In this document: in pieces, positions 25,933 to 37,196 of the stretch
Layout: each line of letters starts with the position of its first letter
Numbering within the stretch: the first letter of the stretch is position 1
Assembly: GCA_013396995.1 (NCBI GenBank)
Contig: VWZP01001414.1
Coordinates: 53,487-117,486 of the forward strand
DNA: 64,000 nt
Reading direction: 5' to 3'
From: Dicaeum eximium
Taxonomy: Eukaryota > Chordata > Aves > Passeriformes > Dicaeidae
Made by a program: the position numbers and the translations under genes
The notes under the pieces: generated by a model
Told to the model about the DNA's origin: nothing
Database searches by the model: none
The model's input: only the letters and a program-made list of their open reading frames with translations

Positions 25933-26969
25933 CATGGTGCAACTCCCCCTTAAGCACCCCAAATTCCCAGAGGCTCAATGGGCTGAAGCAGCCCTGTGAT
26001 TATCTGGGCTGAGGCTGAGTCAGAGCTCTGCAGGCAGACGCTGGGTGCACGTCCTGATGACGAGGAGGATCACGGTGACACCATGCTCCCCGCTCCAGGG
26101 CAGCATTTTTCTCAGTCTACTGCTCTCCCTAGAAATCCTCAAAGGAACGTTTCAATGCTGGAGGCATTCGGAAAAAAAGAAAAAAAAAAAGGAAGTGTAT
26201 GAGACACAGGTAGCTTCCAGCTGGCTCTCCAGCACTCATAAGCCTCTTATTTAGGGGCTGAGTCACTGCAGATATAATGGAGGAATGAAACGTTGGGTCC
26301 ATCAAAGATTCCCATTTTCTTGCTCATCAGCTAAGATCAAGGGAAAGCTGTGCCTCTGACACTGCTCTTAGTCATAATGGTTTCAGGATTCCCTTCAAGG
26401 CCTCCCAAGGCTCAGAAATCTTTTCCCTGAGTTGCCACTGCTAAATTTTAATTCACATAACTCGTATACATGTGAAAATGTTTCCATGAGAGATGTGCCA
26501 GAGGCACCTTCTCTTTACCAGCAACTTCAGCAGCAGCTGCTTCCCTCATTTCTCTCTCACTACCAGAAGCAATGAGACAAAAACTAATCCACTACTTGTT
26601 GCTTATTTTGGTGACCTCCACGATCCCATTTGCTGTACTGACAGCCAAGCAGTTCTGTTTATTTTTTGCACATCCCTAAAATATGCCAACAACTTCAAGA
26701 ATGACAGAAAACAACATTCCAAATTGTATCATGCCTTAGATTACAACATTCTCTGGTTATGTTTATTGACTCTGTTTATTTTTATTTAGAAAATAATTTA
26801 CTTGCTGTGTTTGACTGAGCCAAATGAGCATTAATTTATCTTTTCTCTGTAGGAGCTGCTTTAATGGCATCTAGTTAATGTGCAGAGAAGGCTGCACTGA
26901 CTGCTGTTCTTATTGTAAGCAATTAATTTAGTAAATTTATTCAATTTTCATTCCTAATAACTTTCCAGG

Positions 26970-27496
26970 TGTCTTGGTTTGAAAAGACAGGTGTCTGCTA
27001 AGGAAGGTAGGAGCTTCTCTTGAAATGGAAAAGATAAACTCTCTCTCTCTGAATAACCACAATTTTGGAATAAAAAGGTTCTCAGGCAAAGATATGGGAA
27101 TAGGAATAACAGCTTTTTATTAAGAAAACTGAAAATACAAATGTAATTAGTACAAACAAAACTGCTGATGAACTACTGATAACTGCTGATAAAGTCAGAA
27201 TATGACCTGACACCCTGTGAGTCAGAGTGTTGGTAACAGTCTTTGATCTTTAATCAATCTTTGATTATATGTAGGTAGGAATGTTTGGCTCTTTTCCGTG
27301 GGTGGAGTGTTTCACAATGGAATAAAATCATTTTATCAGTCATGCAGTGAGGCTTAATGGCTTATTAACAGAAGGTATCTTTTTGGAGGGAGAGATTGGT
27401 TGTGGAAGAGATGAGAAAACTGCTCAATTAAGAGAAGATAACTGCCTCACCTTTAACGGATGGTAAATAGAATACTTTATTTGATAATCTAGGATT
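26970..27496 (-). repeat. ERV 3' LTR (left end on the + strand), internally deleted
   Basis: Shares CACCCTGTGAGTCAGAGTG, TTTGATTATATGTAGGTAGG, ATCAGTCATGCAGTGAGGCT and TTTTTGGAGGGAGAGATTG with the other LTR, with many base differences. About 160 bases present in the other LTR (30781-30940) are replaced here by about 14 bases. The inner end reads CTAGGATT rather than CTAGGACA. Confidence 0.88.
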
Positions 27497-27579
27497 TACT
27501 TCTAATTATTTACTTCTTATTTTATTTCTATCTGCATTACATTGGAACCTTACTCTCGGTTCTTACTTAAGACTAGGTT

Positions 27580-28370
27580 TTCTTGTGGTACACAATGTGT
27601 TTCTCTATCTTTTTGCATTACTTACTAAGTGTAACTAGGTTTTTGAGTAAAAACAGTTTCATGGATGGGTTTGTCTTTGCCTGAGGCAGGATTAATCCCA
27701 ACAGTTTTTCTTAAAATACTTTTTATATGTACTACAGGGACTTTATTTCTACCTACTGTGTGCAAGGGGTCAGGCTGGGCAGGACCAGCTCAGTTGATGG
27801 ACCCTTGAGTGTTGACTATTTAGGGTGTTTTTGTCAGGTTTATTTCTCAATTTTTAAAAGTTCTCTTACTAAGTGTTTTCAGGGTAGTCTTCAGTAGTCT
27901 GCTGTACTGTTCAACTTTCCCTGCAGCTGGAGCATGACAGGGAATGTGATATATCCATTGGATACCACGTTCTCTGGCCCAGGTGTTTATAAGGCCGTTC
28001 TTGAAATGGGTTCCATTGTCCGACTCAATTCTCTCAGGGGTGCCGTGTCTCCACAGAATTTGCTTTTCCAGGCCCAGGATGGTGTTCTGGGCAGTGGCAT
28101 GAGGCACAGGATAGGTCTCCAGCTATGTAGTGGTGGTTTCTGCGATGGTCAGCACGTAGTGCTTGCCTTGGTGTGTTTGGGGCAGTGTGATGGAATTAAT
28201 TTGCCAGGCTTCTCTGTACTTATATTTGAACCACTGCCCACCGTACCACAAGGGCTTCACCCGCTGGGCCTGTTTGATGGCAGCACACGTCTCACAGTCA
28301 TGGATAGCCTGAGAAACCTGGATAAAATGCTGTTTATGGCTAGATCTACTCCTCGGTTTTGTGCTCACTT
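27580..28370 (-). pseudogene. ERV pol remnant: integrase
   Basis: The 28123-28368 frame has a zinc-finger-like CETC and the start of the core domain. The following 27847-28107 frame has the core motif ESDNGTHF and the later acidic residue in AAGKVEQ. The first catalytic position reads WQINS, with Asn where integrases have Asp. The two frames are separated by a break between 28107 and 28123, and C-terminal coding similarity decays to about 27580. Integrase would join viral DNA to the host genome; this copy is inactive by its breaks and the changed residue. Confidence 0.88.
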
Positions 28371-28599
28371 ATAGGTGGCATTTCTGCTCTGATGACTTGA
28401 GGTATTATGGGCTCATTGAGCTGGGAACAACTCTCTCTTACGTTGCTAATCTAAGTCTATCTTTGACACTTCTGCTTTTGTTGTCTGATTTACTTTGTTA
28501 TTTCGGTGCTCTTCATTAGCCCAACTCTTGGGGACATGGGTATTTACGTGCCTGACTTTCACAGGCAGCTTTTTTACTCCAGAGGCAATGTCTTACCAC

Positions 28600-29233
28600 T
28601 CATCAGCAGCTTAGAGATTGGTTTTCTTCTACGCTTCCAGCTGACCTTTTTCCACTTTTCTAGCCAGCCTCACAGAGTATTGGTTACCATCCATGAATCA
28701 GTATAAAGGTAGAGTTTTGGTCACTTCTCTCTTTTAGCAATGTCTGGGGCCAGCTGAACAGTTTTGAGCTCAGCAAGTTGACTTGATCTACTTTCTCTTT
28801 CAGTAGCTTGTGCCACCTGTTGTGTGGGGCTCCATACAGCTGCCTTCCACTTCCAGCTCATCCCTACGATGCGACAGGAACCGTCAGTGAAAAGAGCGTA
28901 GCGTGTTTCCTCTGCTGGTAGTTGGTTGTATGGTGGAGCTTCTTCAGCCCTTGCTGTTTGTTCTTGCTCTTCTTCATTAGTGAGACTAAAGTTTTCACCT
29001 TCAGGCCAATTTGTAATGATCTCCAGAATCCCAGGGCGGTTCAGGTTTCCAATATGGGCACGCTGGGTGATGAGGGCAATCCATTTGCTCCATGTGGCAT
29101 CAGTGGCATGGTGGGTAGTGGGAACTTTTCTTTTGAACATCCACGCCAGCACCGGCAGTCGGGGTGCCAGGAGGAGTTGTGCTGCTGTGCCAGTCACCTC
29201 TGAGGCAGCTTGGACTCCTTCATAGGCAGCCAA
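28600..29233 (-). pseudogene. ERV pol remnant: connection and RNase H
   Basis: The open frame 28721-29233 contains ALFTDGSC, the first RNase H acidic motif, and QLAELK with the conserved Glu. Beyond the stop that ends the frame, a YTDS motif follows at about 28690-28705 and is itself followed by a TGA at 28670-28672. RNase H degrades RNA in RNA:DNA hybrids during reverse transcription. Confidence 0.85.
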
Positions 29234-29341
29234 GATTTCCTTCTCTGTTGGGGTGTAGTTGGTTTTGGATTCTTTGTAACTTTGGCTCTAGAATTTTAGT
29301 GGTGGGTTTCAAGTCTTACTAGGCACTTTCTGCTGAAGGCT

Positions 29342-30025
29342 CTAGGATAGGCCATTGTTTTCAGCTGCAGAGTAGAGCACATTCTTCACCTCTGGTCTCG
29401 TCTTGACGGGGTTAAGGGCTACAGCATGAGCGATCTCCTGCTTGATCTGGGCAAAGGCTTGCTGCTGTTCAGGGCCCCAGTGGAAATAGTTTTTCTTGTG
29501 GGTAACCAGGTAGAGAGGGCTCAATCTGGGTACAATCTAGGTACAATCTGGCTGTACTCGGGAATGTGCATTCTCCAAAAGCCTATGGACCCTAGGAAAG
29601 CCTGTGTTTCCTTTTTGCTGGTTGGTGGAGACATCACTGTGATCTTGTTGATGACTTCAGTGGGAATCTGACGCCGTCTGTCTTGCTACTTTACTCTTAG
29701 GAACTGGATCTCTCGGGCAGGTCCTTTGACTTTGCTCTTCTTGATGGCGAAGCCGGCTTCCAGCAGTATCTGGATGATCCTCTTTCCTTTCTCAAATACT
29801 TCCCTTGCTGTGTTCCCCCACACAATGATGTCATCGATGTACTGTAGGTGTTCTGAAGCCTCACCCTTTTCCAGTGCAGTCTGGATCAGTCCATGGCAGA
29901 TGGTGGGACTGTGCTTCCACCCCTGGGGCAGTCAGTTCCATGTATACTGAACGCCCCTCCAGGTGAACACAAACTGAGGCCTGCATTCTTCTGCCAGAGG
30001 AATGGAGAAAAACCCATTAGCAATG
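29342..30025 (-). pseudogene. ERV pol remnant: reverse transcriptase palm, thumb and connection
   Basis: The catalytic motif YIDD is encoded at 29830-29841. Motif A with its Asp (TIDIAN) is found just below 30045, one frame away from the upstream segment. The 29342-29524 frame (SPLYLVTHKKNYFHWG) is the thumb/connection region. Several stops interrupt the stretch. Confidence 0.85.
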
Positions 30026-30667
30026 TCAATAGTGGCACCACTTTGCTGCCTTGGATTCCAGCTCATACTGAAGTTCCAGCATGTCCGGCACGGCAGCGCT
30101 CAGCGGTGGAGTCACCTCATTCAAGCCACGATAGTCCACGGTCAGTCTCCATTCTCTGTCAGACCTGTCAGGCCAAATGAGGCTGTTGAAGGGTGAGTGG
30201 GTTTTGCTGACCACCCCTTGGCTCTCCAGCTCATGGATCATTGTGTGGATGGGGATCACAGCATCTTGATTTGTCCGATACTGCCGGCGGTGCACTGTTG
30301 AGGTGGCAACTGGCACGTGTTGTTCTTCCACCTTCAGGAGTCCTACTGCAGATGGGCTTTCTGACAGTCCAGGCAAGGTGTTCAACTGCTTAATGTTGTC
30401 TGCCTCTACAGCAGCTATTCCAAAAGCCCACCTGAGTCCCTTTGGGTCTTTGTAGTAGCCGTTCCGGAGGAAGTCTATGCCTAGAATACATGGAGCCTCT
30501 GGGCCAGTCACAATAGGATGTTTCTGCCACTTCTTCCCAGTCAGACTCACCTCAGCTTCCAACAGGGTCAATTGCTGCGATCCCCCTGTCACCCCAGCAA
30601 TGGAAACAGGCTCTGCCCCTACATGTCTCGATGGTATTAGTGTACACTGTGCGCCAGTATCAACCAA
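30026..30667 (-). pseudogene. ERV pro-pol remnant: protease and start of reverse transcriptase
   Basis: A 213-codon open frame. It begins at the retroviral aspartic protease motif VDTGAQC (start codon TTG, so this is the middle of a former polyprotein), continues through the protease body (ILGIDFL) and into the RT fingers (WRLTVDYRGLNEVTPPL). A one-base frameshift near 30035-30045 ends it. The protease N-terminus and gag are absent. Confidence 0.9.
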
Positions 30668-30746
30668 AGGGTCATATTTCTATGGCTCTGTTGTGCCAGG
30701 CCATTGGATCCACACCATTTAGAAAATCTGGTTTTCCTGTGCCTCT

Positions 30747-31183
30747 TGACACCCTGTGGGTCAGGGTGCTGGTAACAGTCCAGTTGAATGGTGGCTGCTC
30801 CTCCTGCAGTGACAGAGGTGGTGCTGCTGGAGCAGTGATCCTGTAGAAGGGTGGAGTTTTCTCTGAAGGTCTGGTGGTGGTGTAGATGGGCTTGGTCTTC
30901 TTCTGGGAATTTAGTGGAGAAGAGGTTACTTTAGAGTCTAAAAATCTTTGATTATATGTCGGTAGGAATGCTTGGCTCCTCCCCTTGCACAGAGCGTTTC
31001 ACAATGGAATAATGTAATTTTATCAGTCATGCAGTGAGGCTCAATGGCCCATTAACAGAAGATATCTTTTTGGAGGGAGAGATTGCTTGTGGAAGAGATA
31101 AGGAAACTGCCCAATTAACAGAAGATAACTGCCCCACCTTTAACAGATGGTAAATAAAATACTTTATTTTACAATCTAGGACA
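30747..31183 (-). repeat. ERV 5' LTR remnant (right end on the + strand)
   Basis: Matches the left LTR from TGACACCCTGTG (about 30747) to the terminal CTAGGACA. Sequence equivalent to 26970-27215 of the left LTR is missing, and protease coding sequence follows almost directly. The LTR inner end, primer-binding site and gag have therefore been deleted. Confidence 0.85.
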
Positions 31184-31280
31184 CCAGGCAACATTCCCTG
31201 TTTTCCATTTTTTCTTGGATTCTGTGGGTGACTTTAACAAAAGGGGAATTCCCTAAACATATTTTGTTTGGCGTGTTTTG

Positions 31281-31957
31281 NATTAGTGTACACTGTGCGC
31301 CAGTATCAACCAAAGGGTCATATTTCTATGGCTCTGTTGTGCCAGGCCATTGGATCCACACCATTTAGAAAATCTGGTTTTCCTGTGCCTCTTGACACCC
31401 TGTGGGTCAGGGTGCTGGTAACAGTCCAGTTGAATGGTGGCTGCTCCTCCTGCAGTGACAGAGGTGGTGCTGCTGGAGCAGTGATCCTGTAGAAGGGTGG
31501 AGTTTTCTCTGAAGGTCTGGTGGTGGTGTAGATGGGCTTGGTCTTCTTCTGGGAATTTAGTGGAGAAGAGGCTTCTCTTCTGGGAATTTAGTGGAGAAGA
31601 GGTTACTTTAGTGTCTAAAAATCTTTGATTATATGTCGGTAGGAATGCTTGGCTCCTCCCCTTGCACAGAGCGTTTCACAATGGAATAATGTAATTTTAT
31701 CAGTCATGCAGTGAGGCTCAATGGCCCATTAACAGAAGATATCTTTTTGGAGGGAGAGATTGCTTGTGGAAGAGATAAGGAAACTGCCCAATTAACAGAA
31801 GATAACTGCCCCACCTTTAACAGATGGTAAATAAAATACTTTATTTTACAATCTAGGACACCAGGCAACATTCCCTGTTTTCCATTTTTTCTTGGATTCT
31901 GTGGGTGACTTTAACAAAAGGGGAATTCCCTAAACATATTTTGTTTGGCGTGTTTTG
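31281..31957. other. Single-N join followed by a second copy of 30636-31280
   Basis: The N at 31281 is followed by 31282-31957, which repeats 30636-31280 (offset 646). By eye the copies differ by one base (TTAGAGTC versus TTAGTGTC) and one 31-base tandem repeat. The repeat starts mid-protease and ends mid-flank, at no biological boundary. This looks like two overlapping contig ends or haplotypes placed side by side. Confidence 0.88.
31571..31601. repeat. 31-bp tandem duplication inside the repeated copy
   Basis: The segment containing CTTCTGGGAATTTAGTGGAG appears twice in a row in the second copy of the LTR segment but once in the first copy (near 30900-30925). It accounts exactly for the length difference of 676 versus 645 bases. 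Confidence 0.85.
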
Positions 31958-32077
31958 AACTTACAGGTCCTGCAAGCAAAGAGCTTTTCAAGACACAGAA
32001 CCATTTGCTTTTTGATGTGTTCCATTTCCCCACTCTCCAGAATTACAGACTCGTGGACTCCCAGAATGGTTTGGGTT

Positions 32078-32322
32078 NAAATACTTTATTTTACAATCTA
32101 GGACACCAGGCAACATTCCCTGTTTTCCATTTTTTCTTGGATTCTGTGGGTGACTTTAACAAAAGGGGAATTCCCTAAACATATTTTGTTTGGCGTGTTT
32201 TGCACTTACAGGTCCTGCAAGCAAAGAGCTTTTCAAGACACAGAACCATTTGCTTTTTGATGTGTTCCATTTCCCCACTCTCCAGAATTACAGACTCGTG
32301 GACTCCCAGAATGGTTTGGGTT
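32078..32322. other. Second single-N join followed by a copy of 31834-32077
   Basis: After the N at 32078, 32079-32322 repeats 31834-32077 (offset 245) with one visible base change (TTTTGAACTT versus TTTTGCACTT). The first copy stops at GGTTTGGGTT, inside a CR1 tail. It has the same signature as the join at 31281. Confidence 0.88.
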
Positions 32323-32476
32323 GGAAGGGACCTTAAAGCTCATCCAGTGCCACCCCTGCCATGGGCATTGACACCTTCCACTGTCCCAGGGTGCTCCAAG
32401 CCCTGTCCAACCTGGCCTTGGGCACTTCCAGGGATCCAGGGGCAGCCACAGCTGCTCTGGGCACCCTGTGCCCAAG
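32300..32476 (-). mobile_element. CR1 LINE 3' fragment
   Basis: CCCAGAATGGTTTGGGTTGG leads into GGGCACTTCCAGGGATCCAG and ends at GGGCACCCTGTGCCC. About 23 bases of its tail are also duplicated before the N at 32078. Confidence 0.88.
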
Positions 32477-35400
32477 CCAGTCTGGGACCCTTTAATTCTA
32501 CTCTACATGTGCTGAGACTAAGAAATTATTGAAGTGAGGTTTTTTTTTTTACTCACTAGGTCTGTCATCCTGTATGCATGTAAATCCTGAAGAAAGACTC
32601 ACTTCAGTAGGATATTTTATGAATGTCTGGGAGTGGTAGAACAGAGGAATAGTCTATGGATGCTGAATAACAGCGCGTCATTTACTGGATTCCACCACAG
32701 CCAGGAATCCGGGAAAAAGACAGTAAAAGAACTTTTGAAAAAAATCCTGCTGAAAATAAATGCTTTTGTGGTTAAAAACCAGCCAGTTGGAACTGAAACA
32801 GTGTTTTCTTAGGGTGGCAGAACAGTTGGAAAAGTTGTTGGATTATTTTTGGCAGTGGCCAGCACATTATAGCTCTATCATTACTGGTACTCAACTCTCC
32901 AGAGTTCACTGAAAGGGTTATTACTTCACTAGTACATTCCTGCAAAAACACAGCATGCTCCATCTGCAGCATGAAGCCCTGCATCCTGGAACTCTGTGTG
33001 ACCTTTCTGACACGCTGATGTGAGTGTAACCAGCTCAGCTCCCAAATTCTGCAACACCCAGGGGGAGCCTGAGCCACGGCCCCAGAGCAAGGCAGGGTGG
33101 CCAAACCACTGCACAAGGGTTTGTGCACCTAACAGGGCAGCTCCTGTGCCCTGCACTGATGGAAACAGGCTGGGAAGGTTTCAGCTGGAGGTTTAAACAT
33201 CAAGTAACTTGTACCTGGGTGTTGTAAGAGCCAAACCCAGTGGCTGCCTTTACTGGCAGCCAGTGCTCCCACTGACAGACTCTGTGCAGGTGGAGAGTCC
33301 AGTTCATGCTTTGGCATTAGCAGCTTGTTCTCCTTAGCAAATGCACTTCAGCCTGATGCAGCAGGATTTTTGCAGCACAGGAATACCTTGTCCAACCCCA
33401 ATTTACCTTATACAACCCCTACTTCCCTTATGAAATGGAGCAGATAAGCTATTGAATAATAAGATTAATAAAATACTATTTCTATCCCTTTCAGTGCCAT
33501 GAATTTACAAGCAGAAAATGTGTTTTGCTGAGAAGGTGTCAGTGTGCTGGATTTAATTGGTGAAAAAAATCATGATTTTCCTTTAGCTGGGGTCTATATG
33601 ACCATTCACAATGCAGTGATTAATACTGGAGTCATTGCTGCCCTCACAGCAGCAACACAACAAACACTTAAGTATGTGCTCTTATGTGCCTGCCAGTTTT
33701 GTGTCTTCAATTCTTCTCAGATATCAGCCACAATAAGATAATTATCTGCCAATAAATGGCAATCTGTGATTCTCCTCCTGAATTTAATTGTAACCAGATT
33801 CGCTTCCCAGAGTAGATGCTGGGGCTGTGAGCCCTGGTTTGTGCCTGCTGCTGTGCAGTGCCATCAGGTGTTGCTGCCCCACAGGGCATCACTCCTGGGT
33901 TTGCAGAGCCTGGAATGTGTCTGAGAGGAGTGGGAAGCAGTGGATCAATACCACAGCCTAGTAAAGGTGCTGAGTAAAGGCAGCCCTGTCTTACAAATTC
34001 GCTGCTCTGCAAAGTCTGGAACTGCTTCAGACGAGCTTGATGCTGTGACAGGGAAAGGCACAGCTCAGAAAGCCAAGGGGGTTTGTCCCTGTGCTCCTGC
34101 TGCTGAGGGGGAATGGCACTGAGAATAGTGATTTTTCTGGCTAATTACTGACACAAACCCTTCTGCCCCCAGTGACCCACGGCACAGGCAGCTGGCAGGA
34201 GCAGCAGGGCCCCATGGCAAGGTGCAGCCCAGCCCGGCTCAGCTCTGGATGAAGTAAGGACCTTGCTGGGGGAGCAGTTCTTCGTGCAGTGCACTCAGAG
34301 GTAAGGCAGCACTCTGCCACAGCAGCCTGAGTCACCCCTGGCCAGGCTCACACAGCAGCTGCACCACAGGTAGGGTTAATGACACTTGCCCAGCACAGAA
34401 TGAGGTCAGTGCAGGTGGTGTAATTTTGGCATTACAGTGCCTGTGGTCACCTTTGTTCCCAGCTGTGGACCCCCAGCACTGGAACTGGCAGCTGCAGGTC
34501 CCCTGCAAGCCCAGGTGGCTGCACGAAGCACCCACTGTGAACATCTCCCAAAAGCAACATCAGAGGCTCTGATTACTAATTATGTGACCAAGTTTGGAGA
34601 AAGAAGCACAGAATCCCAAAATGGTTTGGGTTGGAAGGGACCTTAAAGCTCATCCTGTTCCAACCCCCTGCCATGGGCAGAGACCCCCAAATTCCCCAAA
34701 ATAGCCTGTAAAATACCTCTATGTGCCAGCAAGAGTTCACAACCCTCACAGCCCAAGGCACACCTATTCTTTAAAGTTAACCTCTCTTGCCTATGTTGTC
34801 ATCGAGTTCACTTTTTTAATGTGTCACTTTCTATTCTCCACTAACTCACTAATTGATAAAAAATATTCCATTTTGAATCCTCAGAGAAGTTACCATGTAT
34901 CCCAAATACGTTCTGTCTGTGTTTGGCCCACACTTCATATAATGATTTAGTACAAGGAGAGCAAATGCAAGGCAATTAAAAAAAAAGACCAGCAGACAAG
35001 GTCTTTCTGCTTTTGTGTCAATGGCCTTAATGCAAAAATTTCAGCACAGGCAAAACAAGACACCCAGAGAAGGGAGGTAAATGTAGCTGCATTTTAGGGC
35101 AGCAAATCTTGTACAGCATAAAACCAGAGCCAGCTCTTTGCTGACATTGCAGCATCTCTTTCCTATAGAAGGAAATCATAAAAAAGGGGTTTATGCATAA
35201 ACACAATTCACTGAGGCTGCTATTGGCATGGCTAAATTGTGCCTGGATTTTATTCTGCAAACCTTTTCCATTAACATTTCTGTTGGGAAGGCTGACTCTT
35301 GAGAGATGTGATGAGCCCTCTGACTTCAGTTTGGTTGTAGAACAAGGGGTTACTCTGGGGGGTGCACAGCCAAGCTCTGAGCTACACCCAGCTCTGTTTC

Positions 35401-37157
35401 CTTATGCAGAGGATGAGGAGTGCTCCAGCATGTGGGAAAGCAGCAACCTTCAGCCTTGCTTTAGGCAAATTAAAGTGGCTTTGGAACAGCAAGGATTTGC
35501 TCTGTGACAAACATTTGACTCTCCTCGTCATCGTTTTGTCCCCAGTGCCTCCAGCCCAACACAGACAAGTGCTCACACAGCTTTTGGCCTCTTTTCCTTC
35601 CTCCCCTCCACGCAGGCTCTGCTTCTCCGCCCTCCTCAGTCACCACCTTCACTTGGCGTCTCCTGCTGGTTTCCTAAATGTTTGCTCAGCCCTGCACAAA
35701 CCTTGCTGTTTATGTCATTTCAGCTCCTGTCTGAGATAAGACACACCAGATCCTGTGGGACATCTTGGGGTTGTTCTGTATTTTCCACAGGATTATGCTC
35801 TGGCAGAGCAGCCTGGTCAAGTCCTTTAGTGCTGCTTGGGATTCTGATCTGAGAAAGCTCCACAGAGAGGGGGAGCTGCAACCATAATTGACCCACACCC
35901 AGAAAAAACACTAAGACGTTCTGGGAAATCACAGTGGATCTGCAGAGCCTGATTCCTCTGGTACAAAACCCTGTTTGTCCAGTGGCTTTGGGGCTCCCTG
36001 CCTGCTGGCCAGCCACGGCAGAGCTCGGGGCCAGCTGAGACACATCAGGAAAACAAGGCAAAGAGACGGGGAGGAGCCTCACCCGGGCTTTTCTGTTTAT
36101 GCCCTGTCTCTGCTTATGAAGTCTTTACAGAGGAAATACAATGTCTGCACTTCACTGCAATTCCTGAGCATTTTTGAATGTCTCCCATTCCCAACACGTG
36201 GCTGAATTAGTCAGCACATGGTAGTTGCCCAACGAGGTACTGCTGCTCTTCCAGCATGAAATGGGTCTTAGCAAAGGTTTAGACATTTGGCTTGCACTTT
36301 TCCATGCCCAAACAGATGTGCCTATCCTCTGGATTGAAGGAGGGCCAGCACTGGCACTGCATCTGCTCTGCAGGGACGTTTGGGGAGTTCTTGCTCATGG
36401 CATTCTGAAAAAACCCAGGTGTTTCCCTGTCCAGAATTCCCAGTACTTTGGCCACAATGGCTTTAGCTGTGCTGTATCTAAGATGCCAATGCAGAGGTAG
36501 CTTGGCACCCACAGAGCTCCTGTATTTGCCCTTGAATGTGGAAAAATCCCATCTGCCCTTGTGACACAGATACCTGAGCTCTTCCAGGAAGGAGCCTGGG
36601 CTTTATCTGCCCTAACTCAGGGATGTGGTGTGTCTTGAAAGGGCAGGGGGGAGAGCTGGCAGCTGCTGGAGGCTGCTGAGCCAGCCAGCACTGGGGCCTG
36701 GCCACGTGGCAGGTGAGTGTGGCTGCTGAGGGTGTAATAGTGGCACGAGGTACTGGCTTGGTGGCCCCCACCATAGCCCCAAGGACACTTGTGCAGACAA
36801 ATTTAGGGAATGGACAGCTGTTTTAGCCAAGGGACTGCTTCTACTTTCACTCCTGTGCAGCCAAGAGACCAGCCCTGGCCAAAAAGGTTGCTGCAAAACT
36901 CACTAGAGATCTGACTCCTGGGAACATGCTGTCACCATATGGTCTCCACATTAATAACACCAAACAAGCGCTTCATAAACAGTGCTCTAACGACAAAATA
37001 CCAGAGGAATTAATAATAATCTAGCTATTATTTTCTAATGTTCTCGCTTTATTAAGAACACTGATGCTGTCTGAATGAGCTCTTCCGGAAGAGCAACATC
37101 TGGCACTCACATGAACACCTGATGAAATCCATATGATCCCGGCTATCTGATCACTTT
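32477..37157. other. Gene-free DNA between the ERV and the NGF coding exon
   Basis: No protein exon was recognised; it holds one short CR1 tail. It is probably the 3' part of the last large NGF intron. A non-coding NGF exon may be hidden here, but no segment has enough identity for me to name one. Confidence 0.5.
34606..34685 (-). mobile_element. CR1 LINE tail, short
   Basis: CAGAATCCCAAAATGGTTTG and GGAAGGGACCTTAAAGCTCA, followed by CCATGGGCAGAGAC, after which homology ends. Confidence 0.8.
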
Positions 37158-37196
37158 ATGGCCGGAGTGGCAGCAGTTTGTGCCCGCCTGGTCGTG

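Larger units (their letters stand above)
19413..26964. other. Repeat-poor gene-free DNA, probable NGF intron 1 (last part before the ERV)
   Basis: This is one of the longest stretches in the window without a recognisable mobile element (19413-25786). No protein exon, RNA gene or CpG island was found. It holds a simple repeat at 23142 and a small hairpin at 25700, and any undetected NGF non-coding exon could lie here. Confidence 0.5.
26970..31183 (-). mobile_element. Degenerate endogenous retrovirus with pol, antisense to NGF
   Basis: The element starts TGTCTTGG at 26970 and ends CTAGGACA at 31183. It is flanked by the 5-bp target-site duplication CCAGG (26965-26969 and 31184-31188). Related LTR sequence lies at both ends (26970 to about 27496, and about 30747 to 31183) in the same orientation. 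Between them, on the - strand, lie remnants of protease, reverse transcriptase, RNase H and integrase in retroviral order, broken by stops and frameshifts. No gag and no env was recognised. The 5-bp duplication is compatible with class I or class III elements; the class is not resolved. The inserted copy is non-functional as read. Confidence 0.93.

Noticed and set aside
27496..27580. Possible env remnant between integrase and the 3' LTR
   Set aside because: The gap is under 100 bases, AT-rich and has no envelope-like coding; it better fits a polypurine-tract region after loss or lack of env.
31282..32077. Possible third LTR or nested second retrovirus
   Set aside because: Near-identity to 30636-31280, lack of its own target-site duplication, and the adjacent single Ns fit an assembly duplication better.
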